Positions 43,161 through 53,077 of a stretch of DNA of 64,000 bases are shown in pieces (position 1 is the stretch's first letter; every line of letters begins with the position of its first letter). A program made the translations under genes and the position numbers. Below the pieces are notes generated by a model, which worked only from the letters and a program-made list of their open reading frames with translations, did not search any database and had not been told where the DNA came from. The stretch is from Epichloe hybrida. Lineage: Eukaryota; Ascomycota; Sordariomycetes; Hypocreales; Clavicipitaceae. The stretch lies in the NCBI GenBank assembly GCA_019022495.1, contig JAFEKR010000014.1:744001-808000 (forward strand), read 5' to 3'.

Positions 43161-44746
43161 ATGGTATCCCTCCATCAATTCAACCCCGCGCTCTTCGTGC
43201 GGAGTCTGAAGGCTGTCGTCACTTTTACGATCCTCCTCTTCACAGTCACCCTGTGCTATGCGTCATTTCGATCGCATTCCAGTTTCAAAGACACGATTAA
43301 CCACGCTCATGCTTCTTTGAAAGCTTGTTCACCAGAAGCCTTGAACGAGATTACCCCGACTGGATTTCTCTGTCAAATACGATCCGCACAGGAAAAGGCA
43401 CGATCTTATGGCAGGGTCCAGTCAACAAGTGCAGCAGAAGCAGTTGTCGAGTATAAACGACGGTACCACAGAAGCCCCCCCAAGGGCTTTGAGGACTGGG
43501 TGGAATTTGCTTTGAGTCATGGATCCAAAATCATCGATAATTTCGACCAAATCGACCGAGATCTCGAGCCATACCGTACACCAGAGGCTCGACAAGCTCT
43601 CTCGGTGCTTCAAAGCCAGTCTAAACATTGTCCTCGTACATCTCGCATCACGATTCGAAACGGAACTATGGCCATGTCCAGTGCATATTTGTATGACAAA
43701 GAATGGAAGAAATTAGTCGAGCCATTTCTTCATGCATTGCCTGACAGTCTTTTCTACCTGAACGACATCGACGAACCGAGAATCTTGAGTACTTCTGCAC
43801 CCCCAGCAGTGGCAGATTTTACGGATCGCCCGGAGAGTCGATTGAGGATTTGATACTGGAGTCATGCGCTCATCAGGGTACTCCGCAGCCAGTCAGCCCC
43901 CAAGGCAAATACAAAGACGTCTGCCAGTACCCGCATCCTGCGGACCTTCATGCTCTCATAAGCTCGCCCAGCACTTTCTCATATACTCACTCGCTCGTTC
44001 CAATTCTGAGCTTTGGTCGCATGACCGCCTTTCGAGATATCCTGATTCCATGCCCATGTTACGCAGCGCATCCTCTTGTACAAGAAGATTCCATCGCATT
44101 TTCAGAGAAGAAACCTATAGTGTATTGGCGAGGATCGACCACGGGAGGTCAAGCTTCCCGATTTACATGGAAACACGGACACAGGGAGCGTTTCGTCGCA
44201 TTTGTCCAGTCACTCCAAAATACAGCCAATATGCTTGACACCGGTCGATTCTTCGGATTGAAGATGGACGACCTCAATAAAAAGCGAACTAGAGTACTGA
44301 GGGATGCTTTTGACGTTCATTTCGGCGCCTATATTCAGTGTGACGCAGAGTCTTGTAGGGACATGGAACGAGTGCTGGGGCCTTCAGATGCTGAGCCCGA
44401 AGATACATCATCGGACTATCAATTCCTCTACGATATTGATGGGAACAGCATGAGCACAAGATTCTTTCACCTTCTATCTCAACAGGCCGTGGTCTTGAAG
44501 CAAACCTGGTTTCAAGAATGGCATGATGAGCGGCTTGTCCCATGGGCTCATTATATTCCGGTAAGTATGACTATGGAGGAGTTACCTGCACTGATCACTT
44601 TTCTGGTCAATGATCCAAATGGAAGACGCCTTTCGGCGGAGATTGCACAAGCTGGATCTACCTGGTCACGACAAGTGCTGCGAGAGATTGATATGTCCAT
44701 ATACCTTTATCGTCTACTATTGGAAATAGCTACTTTATCCGATTGA
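43161..44746 (+). pseudogene. GT90/CAP10-type glycosyltransferase with frame break
   Basis: Two overlapping frames together make one fungal CAP10-domain protein of about 528 residues. The first frame (43161-43853) has a short cytoplasmic tail, a membrane anchor (about residues 16-33) and the stem region up to YLNDIDEPRIL. The second (in frame from about 43787 to 44746) carries SSGRFYGSPGESIEDL, the CAP10 motif YWRGSTTGG and the C-terminal VPWAHYIPVSMTMEEL. The shift is -1 (or +2) and must lie between about 43760 and 43790; no intron of normal size fits. GT90 enzymes are Golgi type II glycosyltransferases, such as xylosyltransferases of capsule or cell-wall glycans. It is either a real frameshift pseudogene or a base error in the assembly. 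Confidence 0.7.
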
Positions 44747-45775
44747 AGCCGCTAAACGCCCAAGCAAGCAGTGCTCAAGCAGATCTACCAAGAATCAGTT
44801 CGAGGCTTGGTTTTGTCCTGGTCCAAGTGTTTCGTGGGGCTTTAGAGGCTTCAATCACAAATGCAGATATGCCAGAGTTTGCTGTACTCAAGCTTTTCAC
44901 CGTCTGGTGTGAGATTGAAAAAAAAATGGGCAGCATCTGCCTGAAAAGGAAGCCAGTGCTCACATCAGCAAGCCTGCAGCTATTAACAACCGTGCCGGAA
45001 ACCTCTACTGGTTCTCGTGGCTGCAACACGTACTTCTGCTCATGTGTGTTTGGAGTCGGGTCTTGGCCTGGTTGCCATGGCGACACGGCGCGGCTCCCGG
45101 CAGAACACGAGGAGAAAATGCGACTAGACCAATAAATACAGGATTGTGTAACGCCAATTCCCGCTCCGGATGCCCGCCTTGGCGCCAAGGGATAATATTT
45201 CTATATGTAGAAGGGCCATTTTCCGAACTTGGACTTGGCTGCGCCACAGGAGAATTCTCGGGTGCTATTTCCTGACGCCGAGGCTTGTCCAAACACGATC
45301 CCATGACGAGACCCAACTATTCGCATTGCCTTGGATAGATGTGTCACCGCAATTGATGGATGGTAATGATATCTGTGGTGATGGGAATATTTGATATTTG
45401 GTCCAGGAGCTTGTGCCAACGACGAAATTTTGTGTTATGCCAGTTGCCAGCCACGAAGGCGTCCTGAAGAAAAGTCCTGCCTATTAATTTTGCGGCCAGA
45501 CCAACGGGATCCTGGGATGGGGGTTCCTTGTATTGACTGATCTGATTCTGATAAGCCTTGAAAGAAAACACGAAAACACTAAGTTGAACCCCACAGGTCC
45601 TCTCTCGCAACCCTCACGCTGGCATGTGACCACCACTGGCTCCGCGCCTTGTGGATCCCAAAGACGACTCTTTTTCTTTCCCTTTTTTTTTTTTTTTTTT
45701 TCTTTTTTCTTTTTTTTTTTCGATATCCCGATTCACACCCGCCATCCCCACGCACATTCACAACATGCGCAAACA
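44747..45775. other. Intergenic region, nothing recognised
   Basis: Spacer between the GT90 and thioesterase genes. It ends in long T-rich runs (45687-45720) in the thioesterase leader. Short ORFs are unsupported. Confidence 0.5.
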
Positions 45776-46294
45776 ATGACTCTAGACTCAGAAAAGCCCG
45801 AATCCTCACTCGACGACGACTCCGCCGCCGAAGCGAGGACCACAAAAGTCCAATCTCTCATGCGCACCCTCCTCGCCAGATCACCCGTCTACGGCCTCAT
45901 CCTCTCCGACATCGAACTCGCAAACGTCATCCCCGGCACCGTCACGCTCCGCCTCAAGCTCACGGCGACGCACCTCAACAGCAAAGGAGGGCTCCACGGG
46001 GCCGTCAGCGCAACAATGGTCGATTTCGTCACGGGGCTGGCCATCTGCTCGCACGACCTGCGCGAGAGCACCGGCGCGTCAGTCGACATGCATTTGAGTT
46101 TCTTGTCAGCCGCGCAGGCGGATGACACGGTGGCGATCCACGGCACGGCGGAGAGAGTGGGTGGCAACCTGGCGTTCGTGACGGTCCGCATCAACAAGTT
46201 GGCTGGGGATGGGACCGAGAAGCCCGTCACGTTGGCGCAGCATACCAAGTTTGTGAGGGGGACTGGGCCGGCCGTATTATCCGGGGGTTCGTGA
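45776..46294 (+). CDS. Hotdog-fold thioesterase (ACOT13/PaaI-like)
   Basis: Single-exon ORF of 172 residues from the ATG at 45776. The frame is open upstream through a T-rich leader, but this ATG fits the family start. The hotdog core is clear: VIPGTVTLRLKLTATHLNSKGGLHGAVSATMVD (about 55-85), with the conserved Asn/His-Gly and the helix, then TGASVDMHLSFLSAA and VGGNLAFVTVRI. The family hydrolyses acyl-CoA thioesters of medium to long chains, often in mitochondria or cytosol. No clear targeting signal is present. A dehydrogenase gene lies downstream on the same strand, but no functional link is evident. Confidence 0.85.
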   Translation: MTLDSEKPESSLDDDSAAEARTTKVQSLMRTLLARSPVYGLILSDIELANVIPGTVTLRLKLTATHLNSKGGLHGAVSATMVDFVTGLAICSHDLRESTGASVDMHLSFLSAAQADDTVAIHGTAERVGGNLAFVTVRINKLAGDGTEKPVTLAQHTKFVRGTGPAVLSGGS

Positions 46295-46834
46295 ATTTGG
46301 AAGGCGCCCTACGTGCCTGCGTGCCTGATTGGTGAGTATGATGATGATGGTGAATGTAATGGCATGTACTCTCCAACAGCGAGGACAGTAAAAGCTTGGC
46401 ATCTCAAGGGCCATCTAGATTGTTGTCGTTGTGGGCAGTATACATCTGGTCTGGCGGGTGCAAGACCGGATGATACACGGCATGTAGAGTTATCGAAGAA
46501 CGCATTGCATATACCCTGATGTGCGATTTCTCGCGAGTCACGAGGGCTAGATTCACGAAATGAAGCACAGTTTTACACTGGTTGGGAACCGCGGCAGACG
46601 TGGTTGTTATTAGTTTTTTTTTTCACTGATTCAGACATGACGGCGCAAGTTGTGGAAATTGCTGACGGCAAAAAGTCCCACCCACTCAACCACTTCTACT
46701 AGCCCGAGCGGAGAAAGTCCGCTTGACAATGTCCACCATGCATGCCACCTTTCTTCAGCAAGAAAGCCGTTGAGCGGTGGAAACAAAAAGATTGCCGACT
46801 TTTCACCTTCTCATCTCCAAGTTGTTTCATCATA
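46295..46834. other. Intergenic region, nothing recognised
   Basis: Spacer between the thioesterase and LDH2-family genes. A T run lies near 46613. The downstream frame is open from the ATG at 46742, which is an alternative start. Confidence 0.5.
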
Positions 46835-47917
46835 ATGTCACCAGAGGCTCCTGAGCAGCTGCGCATAAATGTCTCGCCCAGCGAAGCCGAGCGACTGGCA
46901 GCTGACATACTCGAGGGAAACGGTGTCCCGACAGGCAACGCGGGTATCATCGCAAAATGCCTGGTCGCCGCGGATCTCCGAGGCGTCGACACACACGGGA
47001 TAAACAGAATCCCCTCGTACATGGAGAGAATCAGACAGGGCGTGCTGAACCCCTCTGCGCAGCCAGAGGTCAGCCAAGTCACCCCGGTAGTCGCCCACGT
47101 CGACGGCCAGAACGGTTTCGGCTTCGTAGCCGCGCAGACGGCCATGGCGGCGGCCATCGAGTCCGCCAAGACATACGGCATCGGCATGGCCAGCGTGAAG
47201 CGCTCAAACCATTTCGGCATGTCGGCGTGGGTGGTCCAGCAGGCCCTGGACGCGAACATGATGAGCCTCGTCTTCACCAATTCCAGCCCCGCGCTCCCGC
47301 CGCACGGAGGCAAAGGCAGACTGATGGGCGCGTCTCCTATTGCTTGCGGCGCACCCGGGGGAGCCGGCGCCATGCCCGACTTCATCCTCGACATGGCGCC
47401 ATCTGTTGCGGCCCGGGGCAAGATTTACAAAGCCAGGCGGCGAGGCGACAGGATTCCCTTGGGCTGGGCTCTCGACGCCCAAGGCCGTCCTACGGACGAT
47501 CCCGAGGCTGCTTTGGGAGGTGTCATGCTGCCCATGGGGGGGCCGAAAGGCTCGGCATTGTCCGTCATGATGGACGTGTTCTCGGGAGTCCTTTCTGGAT
47601 CAGCGTTCGCGGGACATGTCACCGGGCCGTATGACCCCTCCAAGCCGGCAGACGTGGGCCACTTCTTGGTTGCCGTCAGGCCTGACCTGTTCATGGATCT
47701 GGAAGAGTTCAGAAATCGAATGAGGTATTTGTATGAGAGGGTGGTCGGGGCGGAAAAGGCAGAGGGCGTGGACAGGATCTATTTCCCCGGGGAGATGGAG
47801 CAGCTCACCGAGCGAGACAGAGCCAAGACGGGAATCCCACTGGTGCAAGCCGAGATTGAGGCGCTGAACGCGGAAGCGCAAAGGGTGTCAGTGAGGCCGC
47901 TTGGCGTGGGCGCCTGA
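46835..47917 (+). CDS. LDH2/MDH-type malate/lactate dehydrogenase family oxidoreductase
   Basis: Single exon, 360 residues from the ATG at 46835. An in-frame ATG at 46742 would add 31 residues of non-conserved sequence. Family motifs are present: DLRGVDTHGINRIPSY with the catalytic histidine (about 54), NGFGFVAAQTAM, RSNHFGMSAW, FTNSSPALPPHGGK and the C-terminal GxPKGSALSVMMD. These NAD(P)-dependent enzymes, unrelated to classical MDH, act on 2-hydroxy acids such as malate, lactate, ureidoglycolate or sulfolactate. The exact substrate cannot be read. The family is common in bacteria and patchy in fungi, so old horizontal transfer is possible. The GC-rich intronless body contrasts with AT-rich flanks. 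Confidence 0.88.
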   Translation: MSPEAPEQLRINVSPSEAERLAADILEGNGVPTGNAGIIAKCLVAADLRGVDTHGINRIPSYMERIRQGVLNPSAQPEVSQVTPVVAHVDGQNGFGFVAAQTAMAAAIESAKTYGIGMASVKRSNHFGMSAWVVQQALDANMMSLVFTNSSPALPPHGGKGRLMGASPIACGAPGGAGAMPDFILDMAPSVAARGKIYKARRRGDRIPLGWALDAQGRPTDDPEAALGGVMLPMGGPKGSALSVMMDVFSGVLSGSAFAGHVTGPYDPSKPADVGHFLVAVRPDLFMDLEEFRNRMRYLYERVVGAEKAEGVDRIYFPGEMEQLTERDRAKTGIPLVQAEIEALNAEAQRVSVRPLGVGA

Positions 47918-49549
47918 CCTGTAGAGAACGGTTCGTCTGGCAAGGCCAAGCTATCATGACAAATATAATAGTCGACGACACATGCTTCTGCCGGCTCCGG
48001 CAAAAATGGTTGTACAAGGACTGAGATGACAATTGACATCAGAGCAACTGGTAAGAAAATCGGGCTCTGCTTTGAAACATACCTGTCCTCACTGGCCGTG
48101 TTCGCGTCTTGGCTTGCTCCCGGTTGCCAGCTTCTGAAGACGAATGAATGTCCGTGACGCGTAGGTGATTCTGTCGAATTGCCGAGTTTCACAACGTCCT
48201 CATTAGGCGGTATGACGGGGAAATATGGCAATGCCGCTGATTCATGTCGCCCTTCTCCACCGGTCAACCCGCGCAAAGTCCTGCCTCGCCTTGTGTAAGA
48301 TGGAATGGTCTGATCATGGCTCGGCATGTCATGTCGAGTAAAACAATTCGCTTGGGACAATGACTTGCGCGAAGGGAGCTCAAGCCTTGCCTGATGGTCG
48401 GACGGGTTCGTCAGAGGGTCATGTTGCAAGCTCATGACCTTTTGATGCCTCGGTATCTGCTGGAGAGAATCAATGCAAGTCACTTTCATATCAAGTAGTC
48501 AAGAAGTCAACAATTATTAGTCAACAATTAGTCAGAGAAGTCAGGGAGCTATAGGGAGTATAGTCTAATCCCGGTTTTGTTTTTTACAGGAGGTACATGA
48601 CTAGGGGCAGCAGGCTAATAACAGATCTTTCTATAGCACTAAGTGGGGTAAAAGATACATTAAATTACCTGTATTTTACCACGACTATTTAGTATCTCCT
48701 ACTAGCATAGTCCCAAGATACCACCTAATAATAGCCTTACTCACTACATGTATAGCCACTAGGAGCTAACAGTAGCCTCCGCGCGTGGGGCCTTTAGTCG
48801 TTGTAAAATCATTCAGGGTTTAAACTGTAATTACCTTATTAAAATCTACTTATACTACAAGGGTAGCACGTGCCCACTATGCACGCGTCTTATAATACGC
48901 TAGTGTAGCACTAGTCATTTGAAATCAATATTTCTAGGTTTTAGCCCGAATGTACGGATTACAATGTTTGGCACATTGCGGGGCCACTGAAACTCCTTCA
49001 TCTGCATACACAAATGCGACATGACATCAGCTCATCCCTTCTAGAAAGAAGAGCCAAGCCATCGGCTGCATTGTTTTTCACTCCGCGTAAGACACCCGCA
49101 ATAGCTTTGTTAATGTTAACACCTTTAGGAGAAACAGAAAACGCACTTATTGCAGGCATTACACGGACGTAATTAACTTGAACTATAGATGATAAACACA
49201 AGCCACACTAAATCGTGTGGGTGGGGTCGTTCTGACGGACTACTACGTTACGGCCAATTTGACGGATACGCGTTTCAGTTTCAGGAAGGCTAAATCCACG
49301 ACGTGAAACCGATGGATCCACACCCAGTTCTAGTTCTGCCTAATCGAGCCAGAGGGAGTCGATTCGACCAATAGTTCTCCTCTCGACATTCTTCATAAAA
49401 GAAAGCTAAAAAAAAACTCTCCCGCAACCATGTGAGCGGATTCCCATCATCTTCTTCTCCCCAGAGTGCAGCAAGAAAAGATATATATTATATTCAAACA
49501 CCGCTCCTTGCCATCCCGTCGCCCCCAAACCCCCGACCCCTCGACTCCA
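47918..49549. other. Intergenic region with AT-rich RIP-like island
   Basis: The first 600 bp contain a minus-strand ORF that overlaps the dehydrogenase 3' end and is not convincing. From about 48505 to 48935 the sequence is TA-rich, with many TAG/CTA trinucleotides and no ORF, like a mutated repeat. The GH62 promoter follows, with ATAAAAG near 49394 and an ATG-TGA start-stop codon pair at 49430. Confidence 0.55.
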
Positions 49550-50575
49550 ATGAAGTTCCTATCTCTAGCCTGGGTCGTCGCGGCCGCGGCCGCCAGCGCA
49601 GGCTCCTCATCCGTCGCGCCCAGAGCCAGCATCCCCAGCAAGTTCTCCTGGACGTCAACCGGCCCGCTCATCAGTGCGAAGAGCGACGGCCGCGGCATCA
49701 GGGGCATCAAGGATCCCTCGGTGGTCCATTACGGCGGGAAATACCACGTATTCGCCAGCACGGTCCAGGACGCTGGCTCCAGCCTAGTGTACCTGAGCTT
49801 CACCGACTGGGCGCAGGCGCAACATGCCACCTTCCATTACCTCGATGGGAAGGGAAGAGGCTATCGTGCCGCTCCGCAGGTCCTCTACATGGCGTCTCAG
49901 CAGCTCTGGTACTTGATCTATCACGATGGCCTCGCGGCATACTCTACCAACCCCGACATCAGCGACCCTGCCGGATGGACGGCCCCCAAGCACTTCTACA
50001 ACAGCGTGCCGGCCTCGGTCAAGAAGACCCTTGGCGATGGCGCTTGGGTAGATATGTGGGTCATCTGCGACGATGCCAACTGTCATTTGTTTTCCACCGG
50101 CGACGACGGTTACTTGTACCGCGCCCAGACGTCTATTACCGACTTCCCCCGTGGCATGGGCGAGCCTGTCGTTGCCTTGAAGGACTCCAAGTTTGCGCTT
50201 TTCGAAGCTTCTAATGTGTACAATATCGGCGGTTCTTACCTCCTCATCGTCGAGGCCGCTGGCAGCTTCGACGGATATCGCTACTTCAGATCATGGACCT
50301 CCGAAAGCTTGTCGGGCCAGTGGAAGACCTTGGCCAGTACTGAACAGAACCCGTTCGCTGGCCACACCAATGTCAAGTTCTCCGGAGCCGCATGGACCAT
50401 GAGCTTCAGTCATGGAGAGGCTGTCCGCAAAAACGTTGATCAGACCATGACAATCAAACCCTGCGGAATAGAATATCTGTATCAAGGAGTGGACCCCAGA
50501 GAACATGGCGACTACAACAACGCGGCATGGAAGCTTGCTTTGCTGACACAAGTCGGAGGATGCGGAAGCAATTGA
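49550..50575 (+). CDS. Secreted GH62 alpha-L-arabinofuranosidase
   Basis: Single exon of 341 residues. A signal peptide (about 1-17, MKFLSLAWVVAAAAASA) leads directly into the GH62 domain with no carbohydrate-binding module. Signature blocks are FSWTSTGPLISAKSDGRGI with the catalytic-base Asp in IKDPSVVHYGGKYHVFAST, then APQVLYMASQQLWYLIYHDG, YSTNPDISDPAGW, WVDMWVICDDANCHLFSTGDDG with a further acidic site, and GEPVVALKDSKFALFEASNVY. The family removes arabinose side chains from arabinoxylan and works outside the cell on plant cell walls. Length is normal. An ATG immediately followed by TGA at 49430-49435 precedes the start and may damp translation. Confidence 0.93.
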   Translation: MKFLSLAWVVAAAAASAGSSSVAPRASIPSKFSWTSTGPLISAKSDGRGIRGIKDPSVVHYGGKYHVFASTVQDAGSSLVYLSFTDWAQAQHATFHYLDGKGRGYRAAPQVLYMASQQLWYLIYHDGLAAYSTNPDISDPAGWTAPKHFYNSVPASVKKTLGDGAWVDMWVICDDANCHLFSTGDDGYLYRAQTSITDFPRGMGEPVVALKDSKFALFEASNVYNIGGSYLLIVEAAGSFDGYRYFRSWTSESLSGQWKTLASTEQNPFAGHTNVKFSGAAWTMSFSHGEAVRKNVDQTMTIKPCGIEYLYQGVDPREHGDYNNAAWKLALLTQVGGCGSN

Positions 50576-51440
50576 GGAAGGGAGTTGGATTTGGGCTTAC
50601 GTCACGGTCGAGGACAATGGAGCCGGTCACTTGGCTCGCTTCAGTTCCTCCTCTACTGAGCGCTCAGCAGTTGAAGTACATACACATCCTCCGGTTCTAC
50701 TGTGCCATCTTTCTCGCATCAACCATCCATTTACTTCGTATATAGCTGTTGTTTCTTAAATACATTTTTTTTTGCTTCAGGAATGCTTATACCATTGAGA
50801 CTACAAAACCAGCCAGATTGACCTCACTCCACTCGGGAAGAGAGAGCACTTGGGAGACAGAGAGAACATGAACAAAATCCAAGGCCACACGGCCACTAGC
50901 TGCCGAGCAGCACGGCGTGCACTTGATCGACTCCGCATTCCAAAGACCAACTTACGCAGCGGTAGAGCGCATCGTCGCGGCGACGCTCCGTCAAGCTTAA
51001 ATTGAGAAGACGTGGGCGAGGTAGTATTGCCACGGGGGTCAGAGTAAAGGACGCCCATGAGTCATGGCATTGCAGCTTTACCCCGGACTTGAGGTTGCAA
51101 TGCGGAGCGTAGCACTCACACTGCCTGGAGACCGATGTTTCATTTCTTGGTTGATCCCCGTATATACCGAAGATTTTCTATTGGAGCATGGAGAGTCCGG
51201 CTGTTATTCGTGCGCTTGGGCACGGGTGTCAGGAGCGTGGAGGCGATAATATCACAATGTGATATGGTAGCGCCTAGTATGGCAGAGCGCAGTGGCCTAG
51301 CTGCTTGTCAGCCTGCATCCATCACTCAATGCCGCCAGGTGGTGGCCGCAATAGTGTATGCCTACAGGTTCGATAGGCAATGACCATCGGGATTGCATAC
51401 TAACCGTGTGGCGTCCTTGTGGTGCAATCATGAACAAGAC
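50576..51440. other. Intergenic region, nothing recognised
   Basis: Downstream of the GH62 gene. A T run lies near 50766. No gene is supported before the minisatellite begins. Confidence 0.5.
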
Positions 51441-51473
51441 CAAGACAAGGGGTCAGTTATGAACAACCGGGTG

Positions 51474-51775
51474 GGTCCCCGGGTGGACCAAGGCGAGGGT
51501 GCCGGAGTTGTCGTGGTCCCCGGCTGGACCAAGGCGAGGAGGGTACCGGGCTTGCGGTCGACTGGACCATAGATTGCTTGAGGGGGGTCCCCGGCTGGAC
51601 CAAGGCGAGGGTGCCGGAGTTGTCGTGGACTCGTGGTCCCCGGCTGGACCAAGGCGAGGAGGGTACCGGGGTTGCGGTCGACTGGACCATAGATTGCTTA
51701 AGGGGGTCCTCGACTGGACCATAGATTGCTTGAGGGGGGTCCCCGGCTGGACCAAGGCGAGGGTATCGGGGTTGT
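51474..51775. repeat. Composite minisatellite (unit types A, B, C)
   Basis: About 300 bp are built from three related units sharing CTGGACCA: type A (CCCCGGCTGGACCAAGGCGA then GGGTGCCGGAGTTGTCGTGG), type B (the same start, then GGAGGGTACCGGGGTTGCGG) and type C (TCGACTGGACCATAGATTGC then TTGAGGGG). The order is A-B-C-A-B-C-C-A, so a higher-order unit of roughly 115 bp has been duplicated and one C unit doubled. Confidence 0.85.
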
Positions 51776-51984
51776 CGTGGTTTCCGTTCCGTCATCCCAA
51801 CTGTCAGGGCCATTGTGAATGGCTGCGTTAAGCGAAACGGTTCGTGATCCATTGCAAGCTTCAGAGCCGTTTTCACGGTCTGTCGCTGCTCCGGCGTGAA
51901 CGCCCAAATCGCCACCCCAAACGCAGACCACCTAGCAATGGCCCGCCAGTTGGTCAGGACGTACTCCCAACTGGTTGCCAGAGT
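51776..51984 (-). other. Possible exon or gene remnant leading into the minisatellite
   Basis: On the minus strand, an open stretch starts after a plausible intron end (branch CTGAC, acceptor AATAG at 51985; donor CAG|GTGTGA at 52043/52042 would give a 58-nt intron). It encodes about 68 residues including SWEYVLTNWRAIARWSAFGV and AIWAFTPEQRQTVKTALKLA, then runs without a stop through the minisatellite to 51457 as a Pro/Gly/Ser-rich tail. I do not recognise the family and see no ATG-bearing first exon, because the upstream sequence is A/T homopolymer. It is a gene fragment or an unannotated gene; confidence is low. Confidence 0.3.
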
Positions 51985-52044
51985 CTATTCCACACTAATG
52001 TCAGCAGATCGTTAGATAGACAGAAGTTGTGAGGCCTCACACCT

Positions 52045-52732
52045 GGCAATGTAAAAAAATAAAAATAAAAAATAAAAAGGAAAGTAATTGGTTAAAAAAG
52101 ACAAAAAAAAACCGGTGAAAAAAAAAGTTTAAAAAGTATCCAAAAAAAATTGGCGTGATTTTAGGTAGCGGATTGTTGAGCATATATGCTCAACACAGAT
52201 GAAGGAGGGAAAAGGATCAAGATTGCGAGAAGAGTTTGAAGAGAGCATAAATACGAGTCGCCTTCCTCCCTCCGTGCACCTTCCTCCTCTGCGCACTTTC
52301 CATCTTGACTAGCGAACCCGCGCTGTTGCCGCCTCACATTGCGGCCTCAAATCTGAGGCATCACCCTCTTCATCCTTGCCCTCGTTTGTTAATGCAGATT
52401 CACGCATCCTGCTTGTTATCGCAATTCATTGTAGGCTTCGTTTGAAGACCTTGAATCACTCTGTTAATAGATTTGAAGCTTATGATAGGCTCTTTTTTTT
52501 TCCTCTGTTAGATTTCCTAGATAGTAAATCATCATCTTCTCTTCTTCACATTCTTTGACATTGCCTGCATCATTCCACACGGGCCACTGTCGAGGCAGGA
52601 ACCTGCCCAAGCTGCGTAGACGAGCCAATGATCAAAACTTTGACACAAGCTCCTGCTTGCTCACAACGCCAGCTCTCATCGACATGTGGATGAAATGCGC
52701 CGAAAGAGATATTGGCGGAATGGTGCATATCA
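52045..52732. other. A/T-rich spacer with perfect palindrome
   Basis: Poly-A-rich tract 52055-52150, then the perfect 20-bp palindrome GTTGAGCATATATGCTCAAC at about 52175-52194. No gene is recognised. Confidence 0.5.
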
Positions 52733-53077
52733 CTAAACACCGCGGTTTAGTCTACGGCAAAGCTCGTTCACAAACGCGTGCCATCTCGTGGCGCAAAGTC
52801 CAAAGAGCCACATGAAAGGAGACAATATAAGGAAGCGCCGCAAGGAATACTTTGTCCATCTCCGGTTCTCAATGCAAGTCAACGCCCAGTCCGTAATGTC
52901 GGATCCCATCATACCGCAATACACCAACCAAGTGAAAGTATGTGAGGCGTAGTAACCAAATCGTGCCAAAGGGCCGAACGATGCGGGAGCTTCTAGTATT
53001 GACCCAGCGTATCTATTCTTGATTTTGAAGAGGGCGACTGTGTTGGCAGCCACTCCAAGAAACCAAATGGCACTCAT
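52733..53077 (-). CDS. Small hypothetical membrane protein (114 aa)
   Basis: Single-exon ORF from the ATG at 53077. It has three hydrophobic stretches (about residues 2-17, 45-62 and 85-102, including IWFLGVAANTVALF and FLILSPFMWLFGLCATRW) and a basic C-terminus. No family is recognised. The even amino-acid composition and lack of repeats argue for coding, but it stands alone in a gene-poor region. It could be a fragment of a larger membrane protein or a fortuitous ORF. Confidence 0.4.
   Translation of the reverse strand: MSAIWFLGVAANTVALFKIKNRYAGSILEAPASFGPLARFGYYASHTFTWLVYCGMMGSDITDWALTCIENRRWTKYSLRRFLILSPFMWLFGLCATRWHAFVNELCRRLNRGV

Noticed and set aside
47779..48489. 236-codon minus-strand ORF overlapping the 3' end of the LDH2-family gene
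   Set aside because: It is largely antisense to conserved coding sequence, has no recognisable domain and reaches into non-conserved flank; most likely fortuitous.
51474..51775. CRISPR-like array
   Set aside because: The units are contiguous minisatellite repeats of variable type without unique spacers, in a eukaryotic context.
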